A stretch of DNA of 64,000 bases from Stutzerimonas xanthomarina (lineage in GTDB: Bacteria; Pseudomonadota; Gammaproteobacteria; Pseudomonadales; Pseudomonadaceae). The DNA lies in assembly GCF_003935375.1 (NCBI RefSeq), contig NZ_RHQM01000008.1:149962-213961 (forward strand). The letters run 5' to 3'. The notes beneath the pieces are model-generated. The model ran no database searches, was not told the origin of the DNA, and saw only the letters and a list, made by a program, of their open reading frames with translations. Position 1 is the stretch's first letter, and each line of letters opens with the position of its first letter. Shown piece by piece: positions 16,736-26,224 of the stretch. The translations under genes and the position numbers were made by a program.

Positions 16736-17911
16736 ATGGATAGCCGTCGTTTAGGGTTGACCTGGCTAACGCTGGGGTTGGTGTGGTTCCTGCTGGGCAT
16801 AACCTGGATTTCGACGACTAAATTTTACCAACAAGGCTTGATCGTGTTTTTCTGGCTGCCGGCCATGTGGGCTTGTTGGTCCTGTCGTACGGTGCTGCTC
16901 GACCTCTGGCGCAAGGAAAAGTCGCTGCTGACAGCATTGGTCGCGCTGGTTGCGTGGGCTGCCGTTAGCTCGTTCTGGAGCGCCGCCGAGGAGCCTGCGC
17001 GCGAAGTCAAACGGCTGATATACGTGGTGCTTTTTTTGCTGGGCCTGGTATGCCTCATGCGACAGCCACGACGCGTCGTTTCGGTGTTGCAGTGGGCTGG
17101 TTTGGGACTGGCGCTTGCAGCGCTGGTAGCGCTGGTTCAGCGTTATGGGATCGAGGCGAAGCCTTGGGCCTGGCGGATGCAGGGTTATGGCCTGCTAGAC
17201 CATCCGATTATCGGTGGATACGTGTTCGGTATAGCGCTGATTTGGTGGTTCTGTTTGCCACCCAGCCGCGCCATGCTGCGCATTGTGTGGGCGCTTGGTT
17301 TGTTGGCGCTGTTCACTTTTGTCGTGATGACGCAGAGCCGTGGCGTATGGGTTGCTCTGCTGGCGACCATCTTGCTGATGCCTGCTTGGCGGAGCGGCCG
17401 TGCCGACTTGTTCGTTGCGTTCCTGCTGCTGGTCGTGGCTGCGTTGGGGTACTGGTTGTTCGGCAGTTATGTTGTCGCCAGGGGCACCTCCTACCGCCCT
17501 GAAATATTCGCTGCAAGTCTCGCGATGATCGGAGATCGGCCTTGGTTAGGTTTGGGGTTGGGCAGCGATTATCAGGTCGGAGCCCTGGGGCGCATATTCG
17601 ACCACACTCACAACCTGTTTACTCATGCTGCGGTAGAGCTTGGCTTGCCCGGACTCATTTTATGGCTGGCAGTTTGGCTGCGTTGCTTCGTCATCGCTGT
17701 GCGTGAGCGAGCCACCGTTCTCGGCGGCGCATTGTTGGGCATGTGGTTTTTCAGCACCTTTGCGTTGTTGTTCGATGGCGCGAATCTTTGGGATTCGCCT
17801 CGCCCGGAATGGTTCCTAACCTGGCTGCCAGTGGGGCTGGCGCTGGGGGCAGGGGCGGCCAGCTCGCTGTGTTACCATCCCAGGCCTTTGACAGACAGGC
17901 TGCATTCTCCT
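16736..17911 (+). CDS. waaL: O-antigen ligase, reading in frame into msbA
   Basis: About 392 residues of a polytopic inner-membrane protein with some 11-12 hydrophobic segments that joins undecaprenyl-linked O-antigen to lipid A-core in the periplasm. The Wzy_C/WaaL domain is marked by VVMTQSRGVWVALLATILL (about residue 203), SYRPEIFAASLAMI, and FDHTHNLFTHAAVELGLPG (about 288) containing the conserved His/Glu-Gly loop. The start is ATG 16736 (MDSRRLGLTW) with GAAGGGG upstream; an in-frame TTG 30 codons earlier is unlikely. There is no stop before the msbA methionine: the frame continues through LCYHPRPLTDRLHSP into MsbA. Either it is a true fusion or an indel in the G-rich tract near 17842-17858 hides a TGA at 17889 in the +1 frame. 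Confidence 0.85.
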
Positions 17912-19726
17912 ATGAGTGGCCCTCGGAAAGCCGACACGACATCCAGTCTGAGTATCTACCTGCGGTTGCTGCGCTATGTGGTCCCGTACTGGAGCCTGTT
18001 TGCAATCAGCATCCTCGGCTTCCTGCTCTTCGCCTCTACGCAGCCCATGCTGGGCTACATCCTCAAGTTCTTCGTCGATGGGCTGAACAACCCGGACGCC
18101 AGTTTTTTTGCCCAGGTACCTCATCTCAACGAGCTGGAGTGGCTGGCCGGGCTGAAGCTGCTGCAGGCGGTGCCCTTGCTGATCGTGGTCATCGCGCTGT
18201 TGCAGGGTGTCGGTTCGTTTCTTGGCAACTATTTCCTCGCCCGCGTCTCGCTGGGATTGGTACATGACCTGCGTGTAGCGCTGTTCAACAACCTGCTGAC
18301 GCTCCCCAATCGCTACTTCGACAGCCACAACTCCGGGCATCTGATCTCGCGCATCACCTACAACGTGACCATGGTCACCGGAGCGGCGACCGATGCGATC
18401 AAGGTGGTGGTGCGCGAGGGTATGACGGTGATCTTTCTGTTCGCGACGCTGCTGTGGATGAACTGGAAGCTGACGCTGGTGATGGTGGCGATCCTGCCGG
18501 TGATCGGGGTGATGGTGTCCAGTGCCAGCAAGAAATTTCGCAAGCAGAGCAAGAAAATCCAGGTCGCGATGGGCGATGTCACCCATGTGGCCTCGGAAAC
18601 CATCCAGGGCTACCGGGTCGTGCGCAGTTTCGGTGGCGAGGCCTACGAGCAGGCGCGTTTTCTCGGCGCGAGTCAGGACAACACCGGCAAGCAGCTGCGC
18701 ATGGTCAAGACCAATGCGGTCTATACGCCGACGCTGCAACTGGTGATCTACAGCGCGATGGCAGTGCTGATGTTTCTGGTGCTGTACATGCGCGGCGATG
18801 CTTCTGCCGGCGATCTGGTTGCTTACATCACCCTGGCCGGCCTGCTGCCGAAACCGATCCGGCAGCTGTCCGAGGTCAGTTCCACCATACAAAAGGGTGT
18901 TTCCGGTGCCGAAAGCATCTTCGAGCAGCTGGACGAGGCCTCGGAAGTCGATGGCGGTACGCTGGAGCGTGAGCGAGTGGCGGGGCGCCTGGAGATCAAC
19001 GGGCTGAGCTTCGTCTATCCGGGCACCGACAAGCAGGTGCTGCACGACATCAGCTTCAATGTCGAGCCGGGGCAGATGGTCGCGCTGGTCGGCCGTTCGG
19101 GCAGTGGCAAATCCACCCTGGCCAATCTTATTCCGCGGTTCTACCACCACGATCAAGGGCAGATTCTGCTCGACGGTGTGGATATCGAGGACTACACGCT
19201 GCGCAACCTGCGCCGGCATATCGCTCTGGTGACTCAGCAGGTGACCTTGTTCAACGACACTGTTGCTAACAACATCGCCTACGGCGATCTGGCTGGTGCC
19301 CCGTTGGAAAATATTCAGCGCGCGGCTCGCGATGCCTATGCGGACGAGTTCATCCAGCAGATGCCGCAAGGCTACCAGACGCTGGTTGGCGAGAATGGTG
19401 TGTTGCTTTCCGGCGGTCAGCGCCAGCGTCTGGCGATCGCCCGCGCGCTGTTGAAGAACGCGCCGGTACTGATCCTCGACGAGGCGACTTCGGCGCTGGA
19501 CACCGAATCCGAGCGGCATATCCAGAGCGCGCTGGACCACGCCATGAGTGGACGCACCACGCTGGTCATCGCCCATCGTCTAAGCACCATCGAGAAGGCC
19601 GATCTGATTCTGGTGATGGAGCAGGGGCGTATCGTCGAGCGCGGCAACCATGCGCAGCTGCTGGCGGCCAACGGCGCTTATGCTCGTTTGCACGAGAAGC
19701 AGTTCAAAGACGACGAGCCGGCGTGA
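17912..19726 (+). CDS. msbA: Lipid A export ABC transporter, permease and ATPase
   Basis: About 604 residues from ATG 17912, the usual MsbA length. The N-terminal half holds six transmembrane helices. The ATPase domain has Walker [10 protein letters not shown] (about residue 394), signature [17 protein letters not shown] (about 497), Walker [13 protein letters not shown] and the switch His in VIAHRLST. It flips lipid A-core across the inner membrane. The upstream sequence has only a weak Shine-Dalgarno (ACAGG at 17895-17899), and the frame is continuous with waaL, so MsbA may be translated as the C-terminal half of a 996-residue WaaL-MsbA protein. It is followed by hldE 85 bases later. Confidence 0.93.
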   Translation: MSGPRKADTTSSLSIYLRLLRYVVPYWSLFAISILGFLLFASTQPMLGYILKFFVDGLNNPDASFFAQVPHLNELEWLAGLKLLQAVPLLIVVIALLQGVGSFLGNYFLARVSLGLVHDLRVALFNNLLTLPNRYFDSHNSGHLISRITYNVTMVTGAATDAIKVVVREGMTVIFLFATLLWMNWKLTLVMVAILPVIGVMVSSASKKFRKQSKKIQVAMGDVTHVASETIQGYRVVRSFGGEAYEQARFLGASQDNTGKQLRMVKTNAVYTPTLQLVIYSAMAVLMFLVLYMRGDASAGDLVAYITLAGLLPKPIRQLSEVSSTIQKGVSGAESIFEQLDEASEVDGGTLERERVAGRLEINGLSFVYPGTDKQVLHDISFNVEPGQMVALVGRSGSGKSTLANLIPRFYHHDQGQILLDGVDIEDYTLRNLRRHIALVTQQVTLFNDTVANNIAYGDLAGAPLENIQRAARDAYADEFIQQMPQGYQTLVGENGVLLSGGQRQRLAIARALLKNAPVLILDEATSALDTESERHIQSALDHAMSGRTTLVIAHRLSTIEKADLILVMEQGRIVERGNHAQLLAANGAYARLHEKQFKDDEPA

Positions 19727-19811
19727 TCCGCGTGTCCGCTGGGGCGCGCGAGCCGCGGCGCGCCGGCATGCTATGATCCGCGGCGTTTTCCAGCGCCCCG
19801 GAGCCCTCTCA

Positions 19812-21233
19812 ATGAAGCTGTCCATGCCCCGTTTCGACCAAGCCCCCGTCCTGGTGGTGGGTGACGTCATGCTCGATCGCTATTGGCATGGCGGCACGTC
19901 GCGGATTTCGCCGGAGGCGCCGGTGCCGGTGGTCAAGGTCGAGCAGATCGAGGATCGCCCCGGTGGCGCAGCCAACGTTGCGCTGAACATCGCTGCACTG
20001 GGCGCGCCTGCCCGGTTGGTCGGCGTGACCGGCGAGGACGAGGCGCGTCAGAGCCTGGTCGACAGCCTCGCAGCCGCCGGCGTTGAAGCGCATTTCCAAT
20101 GCATTGAGCACCAGCCGACCATCGTCAAGCTGCGCGTGATGAGCCGCCATCAGCAATTGCTGCGCATGGATTTCGAGGAGCCGTTCGATACCGATCCGGC
20201 GGCGATCCTGGCTGAGGTCGAGGCGCTGTTGGCCGGGGTCAAGGTGCTAGTGCTGTCTGACTACGGCAAGGGCGCGCTGAGGAATCATCAGGCGTTGATC
20301 CAGGCGGCGCGACGCCGTGGCATTCCGGTGCTAGCCGACCCCAAGGGCAAGGACTTCGACATCTACCGCGGTGCCACGCTGATCACGCCGAACCTGGGCG
20401 AATTCGAGGCAATCGTCGGGCATTGCGCCGATGAGGCCGAACTGGTCGCCAAGGGCGCCGAGCTGATGAGCCGGCTCGAGCTGGATGCGTTGCTGGTCAC
20501 CCGTGGCGAGCACGGCATGACCCTGCTGCGTCCCGATCACGCGCCGCTGCACCTGCCGGCTCGTGCCCGTGAAGTGTTCGATGTCACCGGTGCCGGCGAT
20601 ACCGTCATCTCGACGCTGGCCGCTGCGATCGCGGCCGGCGAGGAACTGCCACAGGCCGTGGCATTGGCCAACCTGGCCGCCGGGATCGTGGTCGGCAAGC
20701 TGGGCACCGCCTGCATCAGCGCGCCGGAGCTGCGCCGCGCGGTGCAACGCGAGGAAGGCTCCGAGCGCGGCGTGATGACCGTCGAGCAACTGCTCACCGC
20801 GGTCGAGGATGCCCGCGCCGAGGGCGAGAAGATCGTCTTCACCAATGGCTGTTTCGACATCCTGCACGCCGGCCATGTGACCTACCTCGAGCAGGCCCGC
20901 GCCCAGGGCGACCGGCTGGTGGTGGCGGTGAACGATGATGGTTCGGTGAGCCGCCTCAAAGGCCCGGGCCGGCCGATCAACTCGGTGGACCGCCGCATGG
21001 CGGTGCTCGCCGGTCTGGAAGCGGTGGATTGGGTGGTGTGCTTCGCCGAGGACACGCCGGAAAACCTGCTGGCCCAGGTCCGTCCCGATGTGCTGGTCAA
21101 GGGCGGCGACTATGGCGTCGATCAGGTCGTCGGTGCCGATCTGGTCAAGTCCTACGGCGGTGTGGTGAAGGTGCTGGGGCTGGTGGAAAACAGCTCGACC
21201 ACCGCCATCGTCGAGAAGATTCGCAGCCGCTGA
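19812..21233 (+). CDS. hldE: Bifunctional D-beta-heptose 7-phosphate kinase / heptose 1-phosphate adenylyltransferase
   Basis: A 473-residue cytoplasmic enzyme making the ADP-heptose precursor that WaaC and WaaF use. Residues 1-320 are a ribokinase-type kinase: [11 protein letters not shown] near the start, [11 protein letters not shown], and the catalytic [11 protein letters not shown] near 257. Residues from about 340 form the adenylyltransferase domain with [15 protein letters not shown], the nucleotidyltransferase HxGH site, and VKGGDY. ATG 19812 was chosen because it yields the standard length; earlier in-frame starts lie in msbA. A hairpin at 21267-21302 follows. Confidence 0.95.
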   Translation: MKLSMPRFDQAPVLVVGDVMLDRYWHGGTSRISPEAPVPVVKVEQIEDRPGGAANVALNIAALGAPARLVGVTGEDEARQSLVDSLAAAGVEAHFQCIEHQPTIVKLRVMSRHQQLLRMDFEEPFDTDPAAILAEVEALLAGVKVLVLSDYGKGALRNHQALIQAARRRGIPVLADPKGKDFDIYRGATLITPNLGEFEAIVGHCADEAELVAKGAELMSRLELDALLVTRGEHGMTLLRPDHAPLHLPARAREVFDVTGAGDTVISTLAAAIAAGEELPQAVALANLAAGIVVGKLGTACISAPELRRAVQREEGSERGVMTVEQLLTAVEDARAEGEKIVFTNGCFDILHAGHVTYLEQARAQGDRLVVAVNDDGSVSRLKGPGRPINSVDRRMAVLAGLEAVDWVVCFAEDTPENLLAQVRPDVLVKGGDYGVDQVVGADLVKSYGGVVKVLGLVENSSTTAIVEKIRSR

Positions 21234-21266
21234 GTCCTTTGGATACGCCTATCGCGTATCGCGTCA

Positions 21267-21302
21267 GTAGGTGGATAGCCGCTTTGCGCGGCTACCCACT
21301 AC
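21267..21302 (+). repeat. REP-like hairpin / probable terminator after hldE
   Basis: The sequence folds as an imperfect palindrome: TAGCCGC (21276-21282) pairs with GCGGCTA (21288-21294) around a TTTGC loop, and the flanking GTAG...CCACTAC arms extend it. It lies between hldE and the convergent gene at 21306-22193, so it may terminate both. The GTAGGTGGAT arm resembles the GTAGGGTGGAT arm of the double hairpin at 57188, suggesting one repeat family. Confidence 0.5.
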
Positions 21303-21305
21303 GCG

Positions 21306-22193
21306 TTAACGGGCGGCTGCCATCGGCCGTGCCGCCCACCAATCCCGCCAGCGAACGCGCTCGTCGCGCACCACCCAGCCTTCCTGCGGCGCAAAGCTTT
21401 CCGATAGCCACAGGCCGCGAGTGTTCACCGGGCTGAACTGGCCATTGCGCAGTTGCAACAGCTGATCCTGCGGCTGGCCCTGATGCAGCGGTATCAGGTA
21501 GATGTCGGGCCGGCTGCGCTCCAGGCGCGCAACCAGTTGCCCGTCTTCCAAGCGTTCGTCGACATGAAACAGGCTCAGCTGTCGCGTCTCTTTCGGTAGC
21601 TCCATGCGCATGTCATATACCAGCTGCAACGATGCGGTCGGCAGGTGTACATAGGCGCGAGGACGCTCCATCAGCACCATGTTGCCGCACTGCACCGGGC
21701 GCGTGGCGCCGGATTGCGAGGCGAGCTTGAAGTGCACCGCCTCTCGGTAGTGCAGGCTAGCCTGGTACGGAGTGGGCAGCCAGGTATCGCCGAAACGCCC
21801 GGCAAGCCAGCCTTCAGGGGTTTCCAGCAGGCATTCTTCGGCGATCTCCTGAATGGCGGTAAGCAGCGGCAGGTTCAGCTCATGCGCCGGGATGTATCCG
21901 GAAATCAGTTTGAGCACAACGTCACCACGGTCCGGCCGCTGCTGACGGACCAGCACCCAGTATTCGCGGCCCTGCCAGCTCATGGTCAGACGCACTGAAA
22001 CGCCGAGATTGGCCAGTTCGATGGCAAAACGGCCCGGATCGGCCACCTCTACCGGGCGGCGGCGCTCGATCACTTCGCTGAAGTTCAACGGCCGGCCCAG
22101 ACTCTGGTAGCTCAGGTTGTCCTGGCTGGCCTCGACGTAGAGAGGCAGGGTCTTGAATGCGGCAGGGCTCTTGCGCACCAGAACTCTTGGCAT
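21306..22193 (-). CDS. Conserved protein of unknown function
   Basis: A 295-residue protein that I recognise only as a conserved Pseudomonas protein (database names such as metal ABC transporter ATPase for it look unfounded). No Walker motif, signal peptide or membrane segment is visible. Notable parts are SYQSLGRPLNFSEVIERRRPVE written here in pieces: SYQSLGRPLNFSEV, then ERRRPVEVADPGRF, then YWVLVRQQRPDRGDVVLKLI and AIQEIAEECLLETPEGWL. The strand faces hldE, and a hairpin separates them. It is not in an obvious operon; function unknown. Confidence 0.75.
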   Translation of the reverse strand: MPRVLVRKSPAAFKTLPLYVEASQDNLSYQSLGRPLNFSEVIERRRPVEVADPGRFAIELANLGVSVRLTMSWQGREYWVLVRQQRPDRGDVVLKLISGYIPAHELNLPLLTAIQEIAEECLLETPEGWLAGRFGDTWLPTPYQASLHYREAVHFKLASQSGATRPVQCGNMVLMERPRAYVHLPTASLQLVYDMRMELPKETRQLSLFHVDERLEDGQLVARLERSRPDIYLIPLHQGQPQDQLLQLRNGQFSPVNTRGLWLSESFAPQEGWVVRDERVRWRDWWAARPMAAAR

Positions 22194-22283
22194 TCGGTTT
22201 CTCCTTGCGGCGAAGAAAGTAACCGCGCGGCATCAGCGTAATGCGCTTCGGCGCAGCGGATGAATGTTGCCGTCAGGACCGTT

Positions 22284-23093
22284 TCAGTTGCCGGTCAGAA
22301 CGGCAGCAGCAGTCCGTACGTTAGCCGTCAAATGCTGCGGATTGATAGTGCCGATGATCGCGCCACTGACCCCGGGGTGGCCGAACAGCAACTCGAAGCT
22401 GCGGCGCACCGGGTCTTCACCTGGCTTGAGGCAGGCGTGGCCGCTAGCAAGCGCCTTCTTGATCAGAATGCCCTTGCCGTGGGCTGCAGCGTAGTCGAGC
22501 ACTGGTCGCTCGGCCTGCTCGTTGAGGTTGTAGGTGACCATCGCGCAGTCGCCCTGTTGCAGCGCCAGCAGTCCGCCGTCCACGGTCTTGCCGGAGAGGC
22601 CGTAGCCGAGGATCTTGCCCTCGCGCTTGAGCTCGGCGAGGGTCTGGTAGACCTCGGCGTGCTGCAGGATGTCCAGATCGTTGCCATCGGAATGCACCAG
22701 CACCAGCTCGATGCGGTCGGTACGCAGGCGCTTGAGGCTGCGCTCCACCGAGAAGCGCGTGTGCGCGGCAGAAAAGTCGAAACGCGACTGGCCGTTCTCG
22801 AACTCCTCGCCAACCTTGCTGACGATCACCCAATCCTCGCGCTGTCCGGCCAGCAACGGGCCGAGCCGTTCCTCGCTGACGCCGTAGGCCGGCGCGGTGT
22901 CGATCAGGTTGATACCCAGTTCGCGGGCCAGCGTAAGCAGTTGGCGAGCCTGGGCGTCGTCTGGGATGGAAAAACCATTGGGATATTTCACCCCTTGATC
23001 GCGACCCAGCTTGACCGTGCCCAGACCCAACGGCGAAATGCGCAGGCCGGTGCTGCCCAGCGGGCGGTGCAGGTCATGCAGCGTCGCGTTCAT
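22284..23093 (-). CDS. Aldo/keto reductase
   Basis: A 269-residue NADPH-dependent aldo/keto reductase with a (beta/alpha)8 barrel. The Tyr of the active site lies in NLIDTAPAYGVSEERLG (about residue 60), followed by VIVSKVGEEF and LVLVHSDG in place of the usual His motif. VSGAIIGTINPQHL near the end matches the NADP-binding loop. The ATG overlaps the TGA of the upstream FAD oxidoreductase by four bases, so the two are co-translated and may act on the same compound. Substrate unknown. Confidence 0.85.
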   Translation of the reverse strand: MNATLHDLHRPLGSTGLRISPLGLGTVKLGRDQGVKYPNGFSIPDDAQARQLLTLARELGINLIDTAPAYGVSEERLGPLLAGQREDWVIVSKVGEEFENGQSRFDFSAAHTRFSVERSLKRLRTDRIELVLVHSDGNDLDILQHAEVYQTLAELKREGKILGYGLSGKTVDGGLLALQQGDCAMVTYNLNEQAERPVLDYAAAHGKGILIKKALASGHACLKPGEDPVRRSFELLFGHPGVSGAIIGTINPQHLTANVRTAAAVLTGN

Positions 23094-24265
23094 GGCAGCA
23101 GGCCCTCCCAGAACGGGCCGGTCAGCGGTGGTCGCGGCAGTTCCGGTAGCGCGGGATGCTGGACGGGGCGAATGCCGTCGCGGGCGAGAGCGGCTTCGAC
23201 GCGGTCGGAAAAGTCCGGTGACAGCGCCAGCTTGGTCGGCCAGCCGACCAGCAGGCGGCCCTGCTCGGCGAGAAAGGCATTGTCCGGACGGGCGATGGCC
23301 GATTGCGCCGGCTCGGCGCGGTCGATGCGTAGCGTGGCCCAGTGCGCTGCGGACAGGTCGATCCAGGGTACCAGCTCGGCCAGTTCCTTCTTCGCCGCGG
23401 CGATCTGGCTGGCTTCGTCGCGCGCCACGCCATCGGCTTCGGCCAGATCGCCGCCCAGGTACCAGACCCACTCGCCGTCTGCCGCCGGATGGCTGGTCAC
23501 GGTGATTCGCGGTTTGGTGCCGCCCCCCAGGCAGTGGGCGTAGAGCGGCTTGAGCGTCGGCGCCTTGACGATGACCATGTGCAGCGGTCGGCGCTGCATG
23601 GCCGGCTGCTGCAGGCCGAGCGAAGTGAGCAGCTCGGCCGTCCCGCCACCGGCGCTGAAGACGATGCGCTGAGCGCGGATCTCGCGGCCGTCGACGCGCA
23701 GACCGACCAGATCGTCGCCATCGAGCAGCGGTTCGACCTGCTGGCCGGCGAGCAGGCTGTCGCCGGCCAGCTCGGCCAGGCGGGCGATCAGACTGGGCAC
23801 ATCGAGCACCAGTTCGCTGAGGCGGTAGACCTTGCCTTTGAATTTCGGGTGTTGCAGAGCGGGTGGCAGTTCGTCGCCCTTGACCTGACCAACCCGCGAG
23901 CGCACCGCCTTGCTGGCGAAGAAGCTGGTGAGGTTGCCGGCCAGCGTGCCGGGCGACCAGAGGTAATGCGCATCGGACAGCAGGCGCACGCCGCTGAGAT
24001 CCAGCTCGCCCTTGCCTTCAAGAGCCTCGCGCCAGCGCCGTGGCATGTCGGCGATGGCTTCGGATGCGCCGGTGAGGGCGCCGCTCAAGGCGTATTTGGT
24101 ACCGCCATGAATGATGCCCTGGGACTTCACGCTCTGCCCGCCACCCAGCGTTCCCTTGTCCACCAGCAACGTGGCAAAACCTTGCCTGCGCAGGCGCGCG
24201 TTGAGCCACAGGCCGGCGACGCCGCCGCCAACGATCAGGACATCGGTGCTGAGGGATTCAGGCAT
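23090..24265 (-). CDS. FAD-dependent oxidoreductase (DAO family)
   Basis: A 391-residue flavoprotein. The dinucleotide-binding Rossmann motif is DVLIVGGGVAGLWLNARL (residues 8-25), followed by VDKGTLGGGQSVKSQGIIHG, typical of the DAO/glycerol-3-phosphate dehydrogenase group. FSAGGGTAELL lies near 205. The substrate side is not recognisable, so glycerol-3-phosphate should not be assumed. It forms an overlapping pair with the downstream aldo/keto reductase; this pair sits near waaA in P. aeruginosa too (from memory). Confidence 0.82.
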   Translation of the reverse strand: MPESLSTDVLIVGGGVAGLWLNARLRRQGFATLLVDKGTLGGGQSVKSQGIIHGGTKYALSGALTGASEAIADMPRRWREALEGKGELDLSGVRLLSDAHYLWSPGTLAGNLTSFFASKAVRSRVGQVKGDELPPALQHPKFKGKVYRLSELVLDVPSLIARLAELAGDSLLAGQQVEPLLDGDDLVGLRVDGREIRAQRIVFSAGGGTAELLTSLGLQQPAMQRRPLHMVIVKAPTLKPLYAHCLGGGTKPRITVTSHPAADGEWVWYLGGDLAEADGVARDEASQIAAAKKELAELVPWIDLSAAHWATLRIDRAEPAQSAIARPDNAFLAEQGRLLVGWPTKLALSPDFSDRVEAALARDGIRPVQHPALPELPRPPLTGPFWEGLLP

Positions 24266-24325
24266 GTGCAGGCCTCATACGGGGAAACGGACGCGCAGTA
24301 TAACTGCATGCAGTTCGCGGGGTGC

Positions 24326-24658
24326 TCAGTGGCCGGTGCTGCCGGAGAACAGCTGAATGACCACCACGCCAGCGATGATCAGGGCCATACCGAGCACTGC
24401 CGGCAGGTCCAGGTGCTGGCGATAGATCAGCGCCGCAGCGATGCTGACCAGCACGATGCCCAGGCCCGCCCAGATGGCGTAGGCGATCCCCACCGGAATG
24501 GTCTTCACCACCAGCGCCAGCATCCAGAAGGACAAGCTATAGCCACAAATCACCAGCAACAGGGGCAGCGGGCGGCTGAAGCCGGCCAGGGCTTTCATCG
24601 AGGTGGTGGCGATCACTTCGGCGCAGATGGCTATGGCCAGGTAAACGTAACCGGACAT
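24326..24658 (-). CDS. Small multidrug resistance (SMR) family transporter
   Basis: A 110-residue protein with four transmembrane helices. Hallmarks are the membrane glutamate in YLAIAICAEVIATTSMKAL (E about residue 13), then IPVGIAYAIWAGLGIVLV (about 55-72) and the fourth helix GMALIIAGVVVIQLFSGS. These match EmrE/SugE-type proton-coupled exporters of cationic compounds; EmrE-like residues favour a drug or quaternary-ammonium exporter, though guanidinium exporters share the fold. ATG 24658 gives the canonical N-terminus. It lies 60 bases downstream of the FAD oxidoreductase on the same strand order but upstream in sequence, so it is probably transcribed separately. Confidence 0.88.
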   Translation of the reverse strand: MSGYVYLAIAICAEVIATTSMKALAGFSRPLPLLLVICGYSLSFWMLALVVKTIPVGIAYAIWAGLGIVLVSIAAALIYRQHLDLPAVLGMALIIAGVVVIQLFSGSTGH

Positions 24659-24777
24659 GGGAAATCCTGATCGTGGGCAGGAGGAGGTCAACTTCGTTCG
24701 GTCGCGTCCTCGTCAACTAGTTCGCCAGCCGTGGCGATTGTGGCTCGCCGGCAGGCGGCTTGCTAAGCTCCGCGCCC

Positions 24778-26046
24778 ATGAATCGCACCCTCTATACCCT
24801 GCTGTTCCACCTCGGCCTGCCGCTGGTATTTCTGCGGCTGCTCTGGCGCGCCTGGCGCGCGCCGGCCTACTCCCGTCGTATCGGCGAACGTTTCGCCTTT
24901 GGTTTGCCGCCGCTTCGTCCGAGTGGCATCTGGGTGCATGCGGTATCGGTCGGCGAGAGCATCGCCGCGGCGCCGATGATCCGCGAACTGATGGCGCGCT
25001 ATCCGCATCTGCCGATCACCGTCACCTGCATGACCCCGACCGGCTCGGAGCGCGTCCGGGCACTGTTCGGCGACAGCGTGCAGCACTGCTATCTGCCCTA
25101 TGACCTGCCCTGGGCGGCGGCGCGCTTTCTTGAGCGCGCGCGGCCGAAGCTGGCGGTGGTGATGGAGACCGAACTCTGGCCCAACCATATCCATCAGTGC
25201 GCCCGTCGCGGCGTCCCGGTGGCGCTGGCCAATGCGCGCCTGTCCGAGCGCTCGGCCCGCGGTTACGCACGCTTCGCCCGGCTGACCGCGCCGATGCTCG
25301 CCGAGTTGAGCCTGATTGCTGTGCAGACAGAGGCTGAAGCTGAGCGCTTTCGTCAGCTCGGTGCGCGCGATGAGTGCGTCGAGCTGACTGGCTCGATCAA
25401 GTTCGACCTGACCATCGACCCGGCACTGCTGGAGCGTGCCAATAAATTGCGCCAGCAGTGGGCGGCGCTGGAACGGCCATTGTGGATCGCCGCCAGTACA
25501 CACGCCGGTGAAGACGAGATCATTCTGGCTGCGCATCGCCAGCTGCTCAGCGAACACCCGCAGGCGCTGCTGATCCTGGTTCCCAGGCACCCGGAGCGCT
25601 TCGCCTCGGTGTACGAGTCGGCGGTCAGGGATGGGTTTGTCGCCGTGCGGCGCTCGGCGGGGGAGGCAGTCGACGCCGGCACCCAGGTACTGGTCGGCGA
25701 CACCATGGGCGAGCTGCTGTTTCTCTACGCGCTGGCGGATATCGCCTTCGTTGGCGGCAGTCTGGTGCCCAACGGCGGGCACAACCTCCTCGAGCCCGCA
25801 GCGCTGGGCAAGCCGGTGCTCAGCGGCCCGCACCTGTTCAACTTTCTCGAGATATCGGCGCAGTTGCGCGCGGCTGGCGCCCTGCGTGAAGTGCAGGATG
25901 CCGCGCAACTGGCGCAGGCGGTCAGCGAACTCTGGGGCGATCCAGGCGGAACTCAAGCGATGCGCGATGCCGGTCTCGGCGTGCTCAAGGCCAATCAGGG
26001 TGCTCTGGCGCGGTTGCTGGCGGGGTTGGGGCGGCTGCTCGGGTAA
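24778..26046 (+). CDS. waaA: 3-deoxy-D-manno-octulosonic acid (Kdo) transferase
   Basis: A 422-residue GT30 enzyme that attaches Kdo to lipid IVA at the inner membrane, the step that gives WaaC its acceptor. An N-terminal hydrophobic anchor (residues 1-22) is followed by IWVHAVSVGES (about 44), VMETELWPN (about 125) and, in the donor domain, FVGGSLVPNGGHNLLEPAALG (about 322, shown in part), all characteristic of WaaA. ATG 24778 is preferred over an earlier in-frame start. It stands apart from the main LPS operon and diverges from the SMR gene. Confidence 0.95.
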   Translation: MNRTLYTLLFHLGLPLVFLRLLWRAWRAPAYSRRIGERFAFGLPPLRPSGIWVHAVSVGESIAAAPMIRELMARYPHLPITVTCMTPTGSERVRALFGDSVQHCYLPYDLPWAAARFLERARPKLAVVMETELWPNHIHQCARRGVPVALANARLSERSARGYARFARLTAPMLAELSLIAVQTEAEAERFRQLGARDECVELTGSIKFDLTIDPALLERANKLRQQWAALERPLWIAASTHAGEDEIILAAHRQLLSEHPQALLILVPRHPERFASVYESAVRDGFVAVRRSAGEAVDAGTQVLVGDTMGELLFLYALADIAFVGGSLVPNGGHNLLEPAALGKPVLSGPHLFNFLEISAQLRAAGALREVQDAAQLAQAVSELWGDPGGTQAMRDAGLGVLKANQGALARLLAGLGRLLG

Positions 26047-26161
26047 TTTGGCCGGGCGGATTCGGCGTCAGGCCGCCATGTTCGGCGCGGGATGCTTTCG
26101 ATGGTTTTCCCGCCTCGGGCCGGGCAGCTCAACGCTAGAGTTTTAGCCGTTGGGCTCTCGC

Positions 26162-26210
26162 ACAGGTGCATGAAGATATCGCTACGCTACCCGGCCGATC
26201 ATGCACCTGT
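26162..26210. terminator. Convergent-gene hairpin between waaA and tolC
   Basis: ACAGGTGCATGA (26162-26173) and TCATGCACCTGT (26199-26210) are a perfect 12-base inverted repeat with a 25-base loop, followed on the plus strand by TTCTC. It sits between the two convergent stops and probably serves as terminator or mRNA 3'-end stabiliser for one or both genes. The long loop and weak T tract make a classical intrinsic terminator uncertain. Confidence 0.45.
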
Positions 26211-26224
26211 TTCTCCTCCGTCGC

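Noticed and set aside
17816..19576. Minus-strand open frame of 586 codons opposite msbA
   Set aside because: Shadow frame of msbA with unnatural composition and no start signal; all ABC motifs lie on the plus strand.
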